Shown here: piece by piece, positions 1-11,924 of the stretch
Position numbering within the stretch: the stretch's first letter is position 1
Layout of the letters: every line of letters starts with the position of its first letter
Source: Diplosphaera chodatii
Lineage: Eukaryota > Chlorophyta > Trebouxiophyceae > Prasiolales > Stichococcaceae
Reading direction: 5' to 3'
Assembly: GCA_032358165.1 (NCBI GenBank)
Contig: JAALGY010000047.1
Coordinates: 124,001-188,000, forward strand
Length of the DNA: 64,000 nt
The notes under the pieces: model-generated
Database searches by the model: none
The model's input: the letters and a program-made list of their open reading frames with translations, nothing else
Told to the model about the DNA's origin: nothing
Translations under genes and position numbers: made by a program

Positions 1-2517
1 AGCTGAAGCGATGCCAGCCGCTGAAGGAGGCGGAGGTGAAGCAGCTGTGCGCCAAGGCGCTCGAGATTCTGGTGGAGGAGTCCAACGTGCAGCGTGTCGA
101 GGCGCCCGTCACCATCTGTGAGCTGCCCTGCCATCGACTCCCGGCAGCCTGATGTTGACATCAGCTTCCACCATCAAGTGCATGGCGACTGTACCGCGGC
201 CTGTTGCCATGCCATCGATGTCATCACCAGGGCAATAGCAGCACTGTCAGCTGGTTCGAGCTCTTCGGGCCAGATGTGTGACACTTTGCATGCACAGCAT
301 GGGGTAGGCTGTGACATGTCATGCTGTCATACCCAGCAAAGACTCACCATGGTGCATCACAGGCGGCGACATCCACGGCCAGTTCTACGACCTGATGGAG
401 CTGTTCCGCGTCGGCGGCGACGCGCCCGGCACCAGCTACCTGTTCATGGGCGACTTTGTGGACCGCGGGTTCTACAGCGTGGAGACCTTCCTGCTGCTGC
501 TGGCGCTCAAGGTGCCGCTGTCACTGCCGCCCGGTCAAACCGTCTTTTGGGACTAAGGAGAAGGGCGTTCTTTTCATGTGTGTGGAGACGTGGGGCCCAG
601 CCAGCGTTTGCTGGGCTATGGGCAAGGCGCTGCCGTGGCGGCAGCTCCACCCCGCTCAGTCCATGCTCCAGTGCAGTGCTGACCTGCTTGTGTTGCCTTG
701 GAAGCAGGTTCGGTACCCAGACCGGATCTTCTTGATTCGCGGCAACCACGAGAGCAGGCAAATCACACAGGTGCTTTCAAAGATGTGCTGTGAGGCAAAA
801 GTTCACAAATATGATGGCGCCGGATGGCCTGAAAATCGCAGAGTGTCATCTCCTGTCAATGCTGACTGATGCAGGTGTACGGGTTCTACGATGAGTGTCT
901 CAGGAAGTATGGGTCTGTAAATGTTTGGCGCTACTGCATCGACATATTTGATTATCTGAGGTGGGCTGTTCATACTGCATGAGATCTATAACCCCGGCAT
1001 CAAGTGACGCATTGCTGTTGTGATCATGCTGCGATGTTGAAGTGTGGCATCATGTGTGTGAGGATGAAGCGGGTGTCATGACCTGTGTATCATTCCATTC
1101 CTCTGCAGCTTGTCAGCGGTCATAGACAACACCATTTTTTGCGTCCACGGCGGCCTGTCGCCCGCCATCACGACGCTTGACCAGGTGCTGTTCAGCAGCC
1201 TGCCTGCAAGCCCTGCACGTACGAGCACGACCTCCTTGCCACGACACTGCGTATCATCATCTGTGCAAGTCAGTCTGCGGCTGTATGTCCCCACACATGA
1301 CCGACGTGCTAAGCACTGATCATTGCGTATTCACCCAAATGCTGTTTGCTCGCCACAGATTCGCACCATAGACCGGAAGCAGGAGGTGCCGCACGATGGC
1401 GCGATGTGCGACCTGCTGTGGAGCGACCCGGAGGACATCGAGGGGTGGGGCCTGTCGCCGCGGGGGGCGGGGTACCTGTTCGGCGGCGACATCTGCACCA
1501 CCTTCAACTCCTCCAACAAGGCGAGTCCATCGACACATGTCGGCTGCTGTCAGAGGGTTTAGGGCCTGGGGGCTGTCCCCGCGGGGGGCGGGGTACCTGT
1601 TCGGCGGCGACATTTGCACCACCTTATTCAACTCCACCAACAAGGCGAGCGCAGCTGGCGCAGGGCTTGACTTGCTGACGCAGGACAGAACGCGTGAGAA
1701 TGTCGGAGTTAGCTCAGGATCCTGTTCAGCGGGAAGGTGGCTGAGGCTCGAGGGGGCGGTGAAACTTGCCACGCGGGCCCTTGCAGGGGACTGCGGTACC
1801 TACTTGTGGATGGGGCCGGTCAAATGTACTGGATGCTCCGGCGTAGTCAAGGGGACATCCAGTCCTGCTGACTGTAGCATCCGTCGAATCGGTTTCTGAC
1901 TTCAAATGCAGGTGGAGCTGGTGGCGCGGGCGCACCAGCTGGTCATGGAGGGCTACAAGTGGATGTTCTCCGACAACCTGGTCACCGTGTGGTCCGCACC
2001 CAACTACTGCTACCGGTGCGCGCCGCCAGGCAGCCAGCTGGACGTGCTCGCAGGCTGAAACACACTACCTGAGCTGTGTGCAATCGCTGTGCACGGCACT
2101 CCTCATGGTATGTCGATGGCTGCAAGTAGTGGTGCATCATCAGTCTGCGCTCTCAAAGTGTGCTCTTGACCCCCTGACCCGCGGTGCACAGGTGCGGCAA
2201 TGTGGCGGCGATACTGGAGCTGGACGAGGGCCTCAACAAGTACTTCAAGGTGCCACCCTGTGCCGCAACCACCAGCATGTCACCCCATCCCTGGACTGGC
2301 ACTTGTGTGCTCTGCCCCCAACGGAAGCCTGGGCAGGGAGCCTTGCGCCGGGCGACGTGCATGCCGCATGTATACCTTGTAGTGCGGCAGAGGTTTGGCA
2401 GACCGGAGAGCAGAGGTCTGACAGGGGCAAGGGACCAATCTGCAGGTGTTCGAGGCGGCGCCGCAGGACGCTCGGGGCGTGCCTGCCAAGAAGGCAGCGC
2501 CAGACTACTTCCTGTGA
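1..2517 (+). CDS. PPX: Serine/threonine protein phosphatase 4 catalytic subunit (PP4c/PPX), 5' end missing
   Basis: Metal-dependent Ser/Thr phosphatase of the PP2A-like group. Nine exons are visible: 1-117, 363-511, 708-770, 875-960, 1109-1184, 1359-1520, 1912-2015, 2192-2249 and 2446-2517, and all phases agree. The family motifs appear in order: GDIHGQ, GDFVDRG, RGNHE, HGGLSP and WSAPNYCYR. The C-terminus is PDYFL, the methylatable tail of this group. [10 protein letters not shown] near the front, [11 protein letters not shown] and [13 protein letters not shown] match PP4 rather than PP2A or PP6. The start lies left of the window; about 10-15 N-terminal residues appear to be missing. The intron after exon 6 begins with GC (AAG|gcgagt) and contains a second copy of the end of exon 6 (see findings). 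Fold and catalysis are known for the family. The PP4 assignment rests on motif similarity that I recall. Confidence 0.95.
1571..1649 (+). repeat. Intronic copy of the 3' end of PP4c exon 6
   Basis: This stretch repeats 1449-1525, the end of exon 6 plus its GC splice donor, with few mismatches and one extra codon-sized insertion (tta). It still reads in frame as [14 protein letters not shown] and ends with the same aag|gcgag donor. It lies inside the intron 1521-1911. It could be a relict duplication, an alternative donor exon or a pseudo-exon. Confidence 0.9.
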
Positions 2518-3269
2518 GCAGCATAGTGGCCAGCCGCATGGCAGCTTGAAGGTTCTGGCGGCCACACGCTGTATAGTGGGCAGCTGGGCCACCTGCTGCA
2601 CTCCAGGGGCAACTCGGCGCTCCAAGCACCATGAAATTGGCAGACTGCCAGCATGGCTGTGGGTTTGGGATCAGCTAGAAGCATTGGTCTTGGGTGTACA
2701 AAGTGTGTAGCTTCACGAGCAGACCAGATTGGCTTGCATGTTCACGAACAAGCCTTTGACACAGCAAGCAGTGCTGAGGATCCTGTAACCTGCATGCTGA
2801 AGTTAGCGTAGCGAGCATGGCACCGATGACAACAAAGGTCATGACGCCTCTGTTGGTGTCCGCTGACAGCCCACTTACTGTGCGTCCACCATGTCGGCAC
2901 TAGCTCACAGCACCAGCTGCTGTGATTGCCGCTGCTGCTGCCTCCTGCTGCATCACTCGCGGCCCGGCTGGAGTAGACGTCACCGTCACATCATATTCAC
3001 CGTCTGCTTCCGGCTGCTGTCTTTCTGGGCTGCCGGGCCTGGTGTCTGGAAGGCTGTCGACAGCAGTGCCGGCTGCAGCAGCTGCAGCGTCGGTGGAGGC
3101 TGCAGCAACCCGACCAGCAGCCGGCCGCCGCTGCGGCGACGCCGGCTGCGCTGGTGAGGTAACCCCGAAGGCCACATGCGACGCCCCCGCCTGTGCAGTG
3201 CAGGATATGGCTTCGTAGCAACACGAACCATCTCACCCACAGCTCACTCAGAGGGCAAGACCCCATACT
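2518..3269. other. Convergent spacer after PP4c and the minus-strand gene
   Basis: No gene is supported here. A TGTAA at 2784-2788, 267 bp after the PP4c stop, fits the green-algal polyadenylation signal. On the minus strand 2900-3150 is an open, Ala/Pro/Ser-rich low-complexity frame that could be an alternative last exon of the neighbouring gene, but I found no confident splice junction to it. Confidence 0.4.
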
Positions 3270-6200
3270 TCAGGCCACTTCAAGGGGCAAAATCTTTCTG
3301 GGCAGCTGCACGGCCTGCATGTCATAGTGGCGACTCTGGCACTGGTCGCGCGCCTTGGTGGTGAAGCGGTTGGCGTGCGCGTGGCGGCGCATCGCGAGCG
3401 CCTCCACCCGCAAGCTGCCGTCCGGGTGCACCTCCACCATGTCCATCGACAGCTGCATTGCATGCACCATGCAACATTTCACAGAAGATCAACACATTGA
3501 TGGCATGATAGCGGAAATGGATAGTCTACCGCTGTGACATGCGGCTGCAGCATGCAGGCATACCGTTGGCGGCACTGAAGGAGCACGATAGAGCAGGATG
3601 CTACTGCACACGTCATGACGAGAGCTGCGCCCTGGTCGCCAGCTGGTGTTCTTGATGAGATGGCATATTTAATGCAGCGGCAATGGCTGCAGCGTCTACC
3701 ATACACAGTCTGCTGCACTTTAGCGCTCACGACCGCACCTTGTCGAACTTCTTGGACGAGCTTGCGCCCTTCCTGTGTGCGGGCGGGCTGCCTGGCTGCA
3801 CCTTAGGGCTTAGGGTTTGCTGCTGCTCCTTGGCGTCCGCATGGCGCCGCAGCGCCTTCACCAGCGCATTGAAGTTGGAGCCACCCTGTAGCAGTGTGCG
3901 CAGATTCTCACCACACAACAGGCAATCACAGTGGATTGCACGCCCTTTCGCTGGCCATTGGCCAGCCGGTGGCTCCTTTTGCAGTAGCTGCCCATGAAGA
4001 GCTGCAACCCGTCTGCTGTAGCGGCCCTGACCGGTGGACAGGCACATACAGGTACTGCTGTCACAACCCGCAAAAGGGATCACAGCACCTGTACGAGCAG
4101 GCGATTGCGAAGCTCGGCAGGACTGCGCGCCGACAGGGGACGCCTCCCGGGACCGGGGCTTGACCCCGTCTGTGTGTCAATGACCACCTGTCAGGTGAGG
4201 TGCATGCTCTGATTCCCATGCAGAGAACATGCGCTTCTGCATGTAAGTTTCTGCACGTGCATTGCCTGCATGAGAGCATCTCGTATGTGGCAGGTGCCAA
4301 TCGGGGGGTCGGGGCGCACTGGGGAGGGCGGGCGCCAGTGGCGGCCGCCGGGCAGCTCAGGATCGAAGCCCTCCAGCCCCTTAGGCGTCAGCAGCGGCTT
4401 GGGCAGGCCCCTGCAGGGCACAGGACCAGCAGCAATGTCACTGGAAGCAGCTCGCTGGCGATTGCACCAGGGATGAGCTTTCCAGTCTAGGGAGGGGGCT
4501 CTCAGTGCGTCTAGGCTTGCTGTGTCTCGCCCGACTGTTTGGCAGAACCAGCGCAACACAGCAGCACATATGGTACCAGCTGTCCAGGCTTGAATTGCCA
4601 TAAGCATGTATGCTTAAGACGGTGCTGTGCTTCCGCATGCATCGCTAGGTGGTTCAGTGCACCTGTTGTGCGGCAGCAGGCCGTTGTTGATGCGGCTGGA
4701 CAGCGGCCGGCGCTGCGCCCTGGCGGTCGACGGCGGTGAGGCTGCTGCAGGGCTGGCCGGCCGCGTGCTTGCAGTGTGTGCGGTCACTGCTGCACCTTGC
4801 AAACCTTCTTCCTGCAGCATGCATGCAACTCTTGTTTTCACGTGGAGGCACATGCAGGGAATTGCAGCATCACATGATGAGGAGCAGCGTAATCAGAATG
4901 CCTTACGCCAGTCGCATAATGCCACAGCTGGATCTGTGGCAACGGTCAATTGTACCTGCTGGGTGCCACGGCGGGAGGCGCTCAGCCGCGCCAGCGCTGA
5001 CGCCGACCGGGCGGCGGCCTCTGCGGTGGTGCGGCGCCGGGGCGGGAGCAGCCTATGTTGAAACTTTATTTGCCAGTTAGTAAGTTACCAGGGTATAACA
5101 TTTCAAAATAAACATAATTTATAACATAATTCCAGAACCATTTTTGGTATGCGCTTGCATTTTGCTTTTGTTGTATGGAGTTGTCCAGAACTTCTTCAGC
5201 ACTGCAGCAGGGTTCGGCCATCAGTCGAGGGGCCCTTGACGCAGCACAAATCTCAAAGGCTACTGCGCAAAGTCAACACTGCTTCATACGCATGAAGGAG
5301 CTCATACATAGGTCATGCCCTTCATGCATGCAATGCTCTGCCCTGTGCAAGTGAGGATGTCACAGTGCGCCGCCAGTGTGTGCCTGAAATTGGAGTCCGC
5401 TGTGGCCTTCGCAGCAGCCGCCTCGCCCGTAGCTGCCTCTGCCTCATGTACCGCCGCGTCCCTCTCTGCTCGCAGCTCCGCCATCTCCTTCGAATGGGCT
5501 GCGTGCTCCGCCGCCTGCGCCTGGGGATCTGCAGAGCATGATTGTGTATCAAGACAAGCGAAAGCAACATATGAAGACTCTAGTGCCTGCCCGTTGCTGT
5601 CGGGAACCTGACAATGCACAAGCCGTTTGAGAACATGAGCAGATTGTCAACCGAGCCCTCCTTGTGAAGCAAGCGATGGCTTGACAGGCTAGACAGCTCT
5701 GGTGCAGGCTGATGCGATGATAAGCTCGTACTGGCTTGACCACTTCATGGTACATGTGGGATGAGGCAAGAAGCGAAAGTATGAATCCAGCCCAAGCACG
5801 TCACCTGCTAGACAGCAACATGCAAGCAGGGTTATGGATAAATGGGTCATACGTTTGGACGCCGTCACCACCCCCTACCCCATTCAGGGTTGTCGATGAG
5901 GCGAGCGTAGCGTGCATTGTCGGCTGCAAGCCTGGCAGCCTCGGCCTGCGCCGCCAGCAGTTGCCGCCGCAGCTGCGTCGCCTCTGCTGCTGCTCTGGCA
6001 GCGGCCGCCTCCGCAGCTGCGTCTGCCCAGTCGTCGAAGACCTCACCCAGCAGCCTGCAGCATGACGCCATACCTCAACACGGGGTGATGCTGGCATGTG
6101 AAACTCCACTGTACTTGCAAGGACAATATTTAGATTTACTGGCTGACAGTTCAAAGTGGTTGATCGAACCACCAGCGCAGTGCAGGCAAGCCAAAATGAT

Positions 6201-9200
6201 GCGAAGAAGTGGATTGATGTAGCATGTACACAAGTCGGCACTCCCAGCACTTCGACGCTGCGACGGCAAAGACCTTTGCGAATTGAAAGGTTTGCTACTT
6301 AGACATATACATGTTCACCTCTGGGTGTTGCGCTGTTGACACGTCTGCAGTGCTGCCTGCACATGTTTACAGTGCGCCGCAGCTGCAGTCCAACCCCGCC
6401 ATGCACGAGCAAGTGGCCTGCTCACTGCAAGCCGCCGCTGCCGCTGACGCTCTGTGAACCAGTGCCACCCCGCGCAGGCCTGCAGCCAGGGTGCTAGGAA
6501 TCAGGGAGAATCTGGATGGTTGGCCTTCCAGCCAGCTCGAGGATGCTCGCAGTTTCAGCTGCTGAAGTCGTTGCGCATGGTATGTTTCTGAAGCATGTGA
6601 CGCAGCAGGTGGCATGCAGCCGGGGCAGCATCTGCAGTCACCAGCAGCAGCGTGCGCCTGCGACTGCCACGAGCGAGTGCGGCCTCTGCCATACGTGCCC
6701 TGTGGTGCTTTGCCGCCGCCAGCCCGGGGCGGGCCGCCCAGCCCTGGAGCACCCGGCGCAAACGCCGCCGCTGCAGGGTGGCCGCAGCTGCTGCCGCGCT
6801 TGCCCGTTTCAGGCGCTGCGCGCCAGCTTGCTGGCACCTGCATCGCGCACGCAGACAACCACTGCGAGGCAGTGCAGACTTCAACAGCTGCAAAGTTGGC
6901 AGCCAATGCCACAGCCTGCAGGACTGGTGTCTGGTGCCCTGCAGCAGGTGTCGTCATATGGTGCTGTGGCAGTGTCAAACAGTTGTGTGTGGAAGAGCGG
7001 TTTAGGATTGGGGTCAAGGGAAGGCTGAAGCAGGGTACGCACCAGGTTATCACAGTGCTGCGGCACACGGTATGCCGCCACCGCTGTGCTGCCAGCTGCG
7101 CCTGCCGGCGCTTGTGGGCTCGTCTGAGGCCCCAGGCCGCCCAGGCATGCAGCTGCCGCCGCAGCCGGCGCTGTGCCGCTGCATGCACCGCCCCCGCCTC
7201 CCACTTCCGGATCTGGCGGCAGGATATTCTCTTCGATCTGCTATGACTGTTGTTAAGCCCATGCTCGATGTCACAAGTGACAAAAAATTGTTGGTGGGCT
7301 GACTTTCATCTCCCGCTGTTGCACATCTCAATGCTGATCGCAAGTACTTCCATCTGTGCCTGTTGTACATCTGCTGGGTGATTTGAAGTCAGGGCAGATC
7401 ACAGCAGGTGCTCCTGAGCCATGTGGTCATGGGCGGGTGATGCGTGAAGAATTGGGACGCGCCTCTTTGGTGAGGGCGCATATCTCGTGGTCCCGCATCG
7501 CCAGGTGGGCGGCCGCGCAGCGCGCCTCCACGGCGCCGCCCCAGTGCTCCAGCACCCGCTGCACCAGCCGCCGCGCCAGCGCCGCCTTTGCCTGCAACCA
7601 AGCAAGCGACAACCGTGGAGACCCTGCCTGGTTTGTGTCATTACTGCTGTTCACCTGCATGTAGTTCAGGTGAAGAAGGATACAAGTGAGGGCAGCAGCC
7701 CAGCTTCACAAGAGGCCACCACATGTGGTTGTCCGGCATGTCGGGCAACATGTAGTGATGCAACATGCAGCCAGCGCTGCCACTCGTGCAGCCAGTCTGC
7801 TTCCGCTACTGGCTGCAGGAGCATTCACTATGCCGGCTGCATGTGGTGATGTGTGAGCAAGGAACTGTACTGTATTGCATGACGGTGTTCAGCATGTGCT
7901 GCGCGTTAGGTGCACCTGCTTGAGTAAGCAGGACCGCCGGTCGGGCTCTGCCACCCGCAGCCGCCACGCACTGAAGGTGTGCGTCAGCCGCCGCCGCCGC
8001 ATGCGGTCGACCGCCCTCAGCATGCGCCGCTGCTTTGTTCGAGCCTCGTCCCTGCAGACAAGCACGCAGCACCACACTGAGCTGTGACCATCCTTCGTGA
8101 TGATGAAATGGACAGGCAAACTCCAGTTCCCGCTCATCACGGCTTCACCACGTATATCATCCTGGTGTCACACACCCCATGAATCGAAGGCACAACTGTC
8201 GCCAGGCTAGCCAGGTTGACCCTGAACCATACCGGCGCTGCAGCCAGGCGGCCCAGGCGGCCCGCAGCAGGCCCCGCTCCCGGCGCTCCACCCGCTGCTG
8301 GAACATGCGCTGGCTGTGCAGCAGCGCCTCCTGCACCTGTTGGGCGCCAGCCGTGGCACAGTGAGCAGTGACCTTAGCACTGTCAAACCCCACATGCAGT
8401 TCCCTGTGGCAGTGCAAGGTGCCATGTGATGGCCACAGCGTATACGGTGTCTGCGGTGTGCCGTTGTCCAGTCGCCTGCAAACACTGCGCCTGCCCCAGG
8501 ATCGCAGTTCTGCTAAAATGTCTGAAGGGAGGTGCAGCGGGTCGCTGGCTGACTGGACCACGCTACAAAAGCCGCAGCAACAGGATGCAGGCCTTCCACA
8601 CCCTGCCTCGAGCAGCATGACTGCCTGAGCTGAGCGCAGGTCGCACCCCTCGGCAACCTCCATTTGCGAACCTTGTGCTTGCTCTGATTCGTCTGCTTGG
8701 GCTGTGACAGGCGCACCTTGAGCGACATGCCGGCCAGCGCGGCCATCTGCTGTGCTGCCAGGCGGCTGGGCAGGTCCGCGCCCCGCACATCGCCGCCTCC
8801 CAGGCCCCCCTGCAGCGCCGCGGCAGAGCGGCCGTACTGCGCCGCCTCTGACGCCAGCACCTGCAGTGTGCAATGCCAGTTGTGTGCCATCGTGACGTCA
8901 ACACCTTGTCGTGCGACCTGCCACTGCTGCGAGCCTGCGCTGCTGCAGGCGTGTTGAGACTGGATATGTTGTCGCACTTGCCTAGAGGGGATACTGCACA
9001 AACAAGCTCCTTTGTGATCACATTCCGGTGCTGCAGCCAGCAGTAAGCATACAGCGCAATGCCAATGGCAAACCCTACCTGCTTGCCGGCCTCAAGGTCC
9101 CAGGGGACACTACTACCGGCGCCCTCCCGCGGGCTGAGCCCGCTGCTGAGGCTGCCGCCGCTGCCGCCGTCCTCGCTGCCCTGCCCGCCGCGGCCCCAGG

Positions 9201-9694
9201 TGCTGACGTCGCCCTGGAACCTGGCCTGCAGTGCCACCGATCATCGTAGACCAGATGCTGCAAGGGCTACTTAAGTTTCAATCGAACATGATCGGCTCAG
9301 GGGGTTCCCCCGGGCCATTAGCCGGGGACAACATTGTGCCGCTTCGAGAATGATGATGCAGCAGTCCAAATGGCAGGTGGAAAAAAGAGCATACCTGCGC
9401 TGCTGGCTGCCTGCTGCCATCATCCTGAACACCAGTCCCTTGCCGAGCTGCGCTTTGCTGCAGAGCGGCAGCAGCCATGGGAGGCCGGCCCGAGCCACGG
9501 CCGGCCCGCGGCTGCACAGCAGCCGGTGCGCTGGGTGCCGCGTCGCCCGCCGCGGCGTCCTCGTAGCTGGGGTTGCTGTAGGTGTCGACGGACGACTTGC
9601 GGTGGCGCCGCGCCTCGGCTAAACCCTCGCCGCCGCCGAGCTGGGCTGCGGAGGAGCGGCGGCGCTGGCTGGCGAGGCGCCCCAGGGCCGCCAT
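3270..9694 (-). CDS. Sfi1-like tryptophan-repeat and coiled-coil protein
   Basis: Probable single gene of about 17 exons: 9433-9694, 9079-9225, 8717-8860, 8233-8330, 7916-8051, 7463-7591, 7067-7212, 6642-6837, 6426-6479, 5879-6041, 5384-5528, about 4956-5052, about 4663-4790, 4320-4410, 4089-4187, 3739-3885, 3270-3452. The middle exons each carry one basic helix with a conserved Trp, for example LLRAAWAAWLQRR, LTHTFSAWRLR, LVQRVLEHW, LHAWAAWGLRR and LRRVLQGWAARPG. This resembles the centrin-binding repeats of Sfi1. Exons at 5879-6041 and 5384-5528 encode an Ala/Glu/Arg coiled coil. The tail is Pro/Arg-rich and ends at a stop at 3270. Phases close except between exons 1 and 2 and near 4800-4970, so the start and the unity of the gene are not certain. 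A centrosome or basal-body role is inferred from the repeat type only. Confidence 0.6.
3803..3817. repeat. Telomere-like TTAGGG motif in the Sfi1-like gene
   Basis: Plus strand ttagggcttagggtt; on the gene strand aaccctaagccctaag directly precedes a gtgcag that could act as an alternative donor within exon 3739-3885. Confidence 0.75.
5057..5185. other. AT-rich island in an intron
   Basis: A block rich in A and T (for example ataaacataatttataac) lies in the intron between the exons at 4956-5052 and 5384-5528, next to the acceptor side. It contrasts sharply with its GC-rich surroundings. I see no terminal repeats or coding frame in it. Confidence 0.6.
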
Positions 9695-9910
9695 CACCTA
9701 CTCAACGCTGTTTCCAGCAGCTGCTGACAACAGAGACACATGTTACTTATGGATCCAGCCGCTGCAGGTGCGGGGTGGTGTGCTCAGCCGCAGGTCTGCA
9801 TGTTGGCGCCGCACATGTCGCAGCTGTGCCGCAAACACCAAGTGTTATGAAGGTTCCCCCCTTGCTTGGCAACCGCATGTCGTTCTATGATTGTTCTTGC
9901 TCTGCGACAG

Positions 9911-11470
9911 GATGACAAGGGCCTGCTGAACAACCTGCACACTGTGCAACGGCAGAAGTCAAAGTAGGCCTGTCGTGTTGCAGAGACAGTATTGTACCGT
10001 GTGTCTATTTGACAATGGAGCTGCTGATGATGAGCAAATAGATTTCACATATGGTTGCATCCGCTGCAACCTGTGCACCATCTACACAAGTCAACAGCGG
10101 GAAACCATGGGACGAGGAGAACAGCATCACGTGCAGCACTGAGACGAGGTGCAGCCCGACAAAACAACCATGGACGCTAAAGCAATGACATATTCTGACC
10201 ACCCATGGTGATATATAGTTTCTGGTGTGTTGCCGCACAGCTGTGTGCATGCTATGAAGCTGTGGATCTGTGCAGCATGCAGCGCAGCACTGTGCGACTG
10301 TACTGCATTGGGTCGCGGCACGTCAGTGAGATTGCCCTCAACGACCGCAGTTCTGTTCGCGAACGTGGTGCAGTAATGCAGCCCTCACCCTGCACAGGGA
10401 CATTCACGACACATATCCAGTCACATGTGTGCAAGGTGCAGCATTGGTGCTGTCAATTGAAATGGGGCGAGAACTGATCAGTGACCTCAGAGGCTTCAAG
10501 TGACTGTGCCCTCCAGGACCTGCTACATACTGAGTGCGAGCTGCCCGCCGGCCGCTGCCATCCCAGCCTGCGCCTGAGGCTGGTGCCGCTCAAAGCCAGC
10601 ACACCACAGTGCAAGACATGAGCACCGAAGCGACGATGACGTTGCGGACAAGGAACGCAGAGGGGCCATCACATGTCAAGATGACAGCGCGACACCGCCG
10701 GGGCAACGCCATTCCGGGCAGCAGCCAGCAGATGCGCGCCCAGGCCTTCTCAGCCAGCTGGTGGCTGAGGGCGGCGGCGGCTGCGTGCTGGACTGTGCTG
10801 GCCGGACTCGCCTGTCTTGCCACCTGCGCGCCGCCTGCAGCTACTTGCGACGTCTGCAGTGAGCACCGGGATGTACAGCAGGATAGTGTGCGCTGGAGCG
10901 CATCGACTGTGTTTGGCGGCTGTGGCCACTAGACTGCAATGTTGTAAGCCAACGACAGCAAGCCTGTTGAATGGCCTCTCAATGCACAAATTTGAGAGTG
11001 ATGCGAAACCCCGAAACATTCCTTAGGCACAGGCGACGGTGAGGCCCACTGGCCTGAAGAGTAGTCTTGGCGGCCCCTGCATGTGCTCTTCTGACGCGGA
11101 CTGCATACTGCAGTACGGAGATGCACAGGCACCGGCGTTGCCGCGGACCCAGCCATCTTGGAGTGCCAGGTGCCGGCCAGGTCTTGCAGCAACTATATGA
11201 ACATGTGCTCACAGCCTGCTGCCAGCTGTCCCGACAGCTGCACCGCCAAGAAGCAGGGCGAAGGTGTGCATGCATCGACACAAGCTGGTGCTGACGAGGA
11301 TCAGCATTGCTGAGTTGACTCAACATATACGTGCTGGGAAGCGTTGGTGGTGAGCACACCTGCACCGACAATCACACCTGCACCATCCGCAGCGGAGGCC
11401 TTGGCTGCGCTGACTGCGCCGAGTGCACCGGTGGCTGCGTTGCCGCCACGTGATTTGTCCATGGTATAGA
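9911..11470 (+). CDS. Possible plus-strand gene, exons uncertain
   Basis: Several short plus-strand stretches are bordered by plausible splice sites and read as protein. They are near 9912-9966 (GLLNNLHTVQRQKSK), 10279-10353 (VRLYCIGSRHVSEIALNDR), 10517-10590 (DLLHTECELPAGRCHPSL), 10727-10850 (LVAEGGGGCVLDCAGR), 11160-11270 (LQQLYEHVLTACCQLSRQL) and a Pro/Ala-rich end at 11351-11473. I could not close the phases between them, do not recognise a family, and find no clear start. It may be one weakly conserved gene, several fragments, or chance frames in GC-rich DNA. Confidence 0.25.
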
Positions 11471-11924
11471 TGGCGGCACCTGTGTCCCTCGTAGCCCTGT
11501 CACAGCCCCTGGGTCCCAAACCAGCACATAGTGGAGCAACGAACGGGCATTTTTGAGACTGGTGCATAGCGCTGTCGCAGTCAGGGCGGTGTTACACATC
11601 CGTACCCCGTGACTAACAAGTGCTGAACAGTCTGCTCAGCCACCCATGGGTGCTGTACCAATACCACTTGTATATATAGGCAACGTCCCATCAGCTGGCC
11701 CTGGCTGTGTTCAACTACTGTACCTCACCTGTAAACCATGCTTTCAAGCATTTGAGCAGCTGAGCCCAGCAGCACAAAAAATCCAAGCCTCAAGCCAATC
11801 ATCGCACACGAAGATATGTCGTACACGTTGACCTGGGCGCAAATGTTGCGCAGTTATACCCAAACGTTGGAGGACCTTACCATGACCCTGCTACCATCTC
11901 TCCCTCGTTGGTATAGACACCACA

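Noticed and set aside
1..2517. PP2A or PP6 catalytic subunit
   Set aside because: The tail and several loop stretches fit PP4/PPX better.
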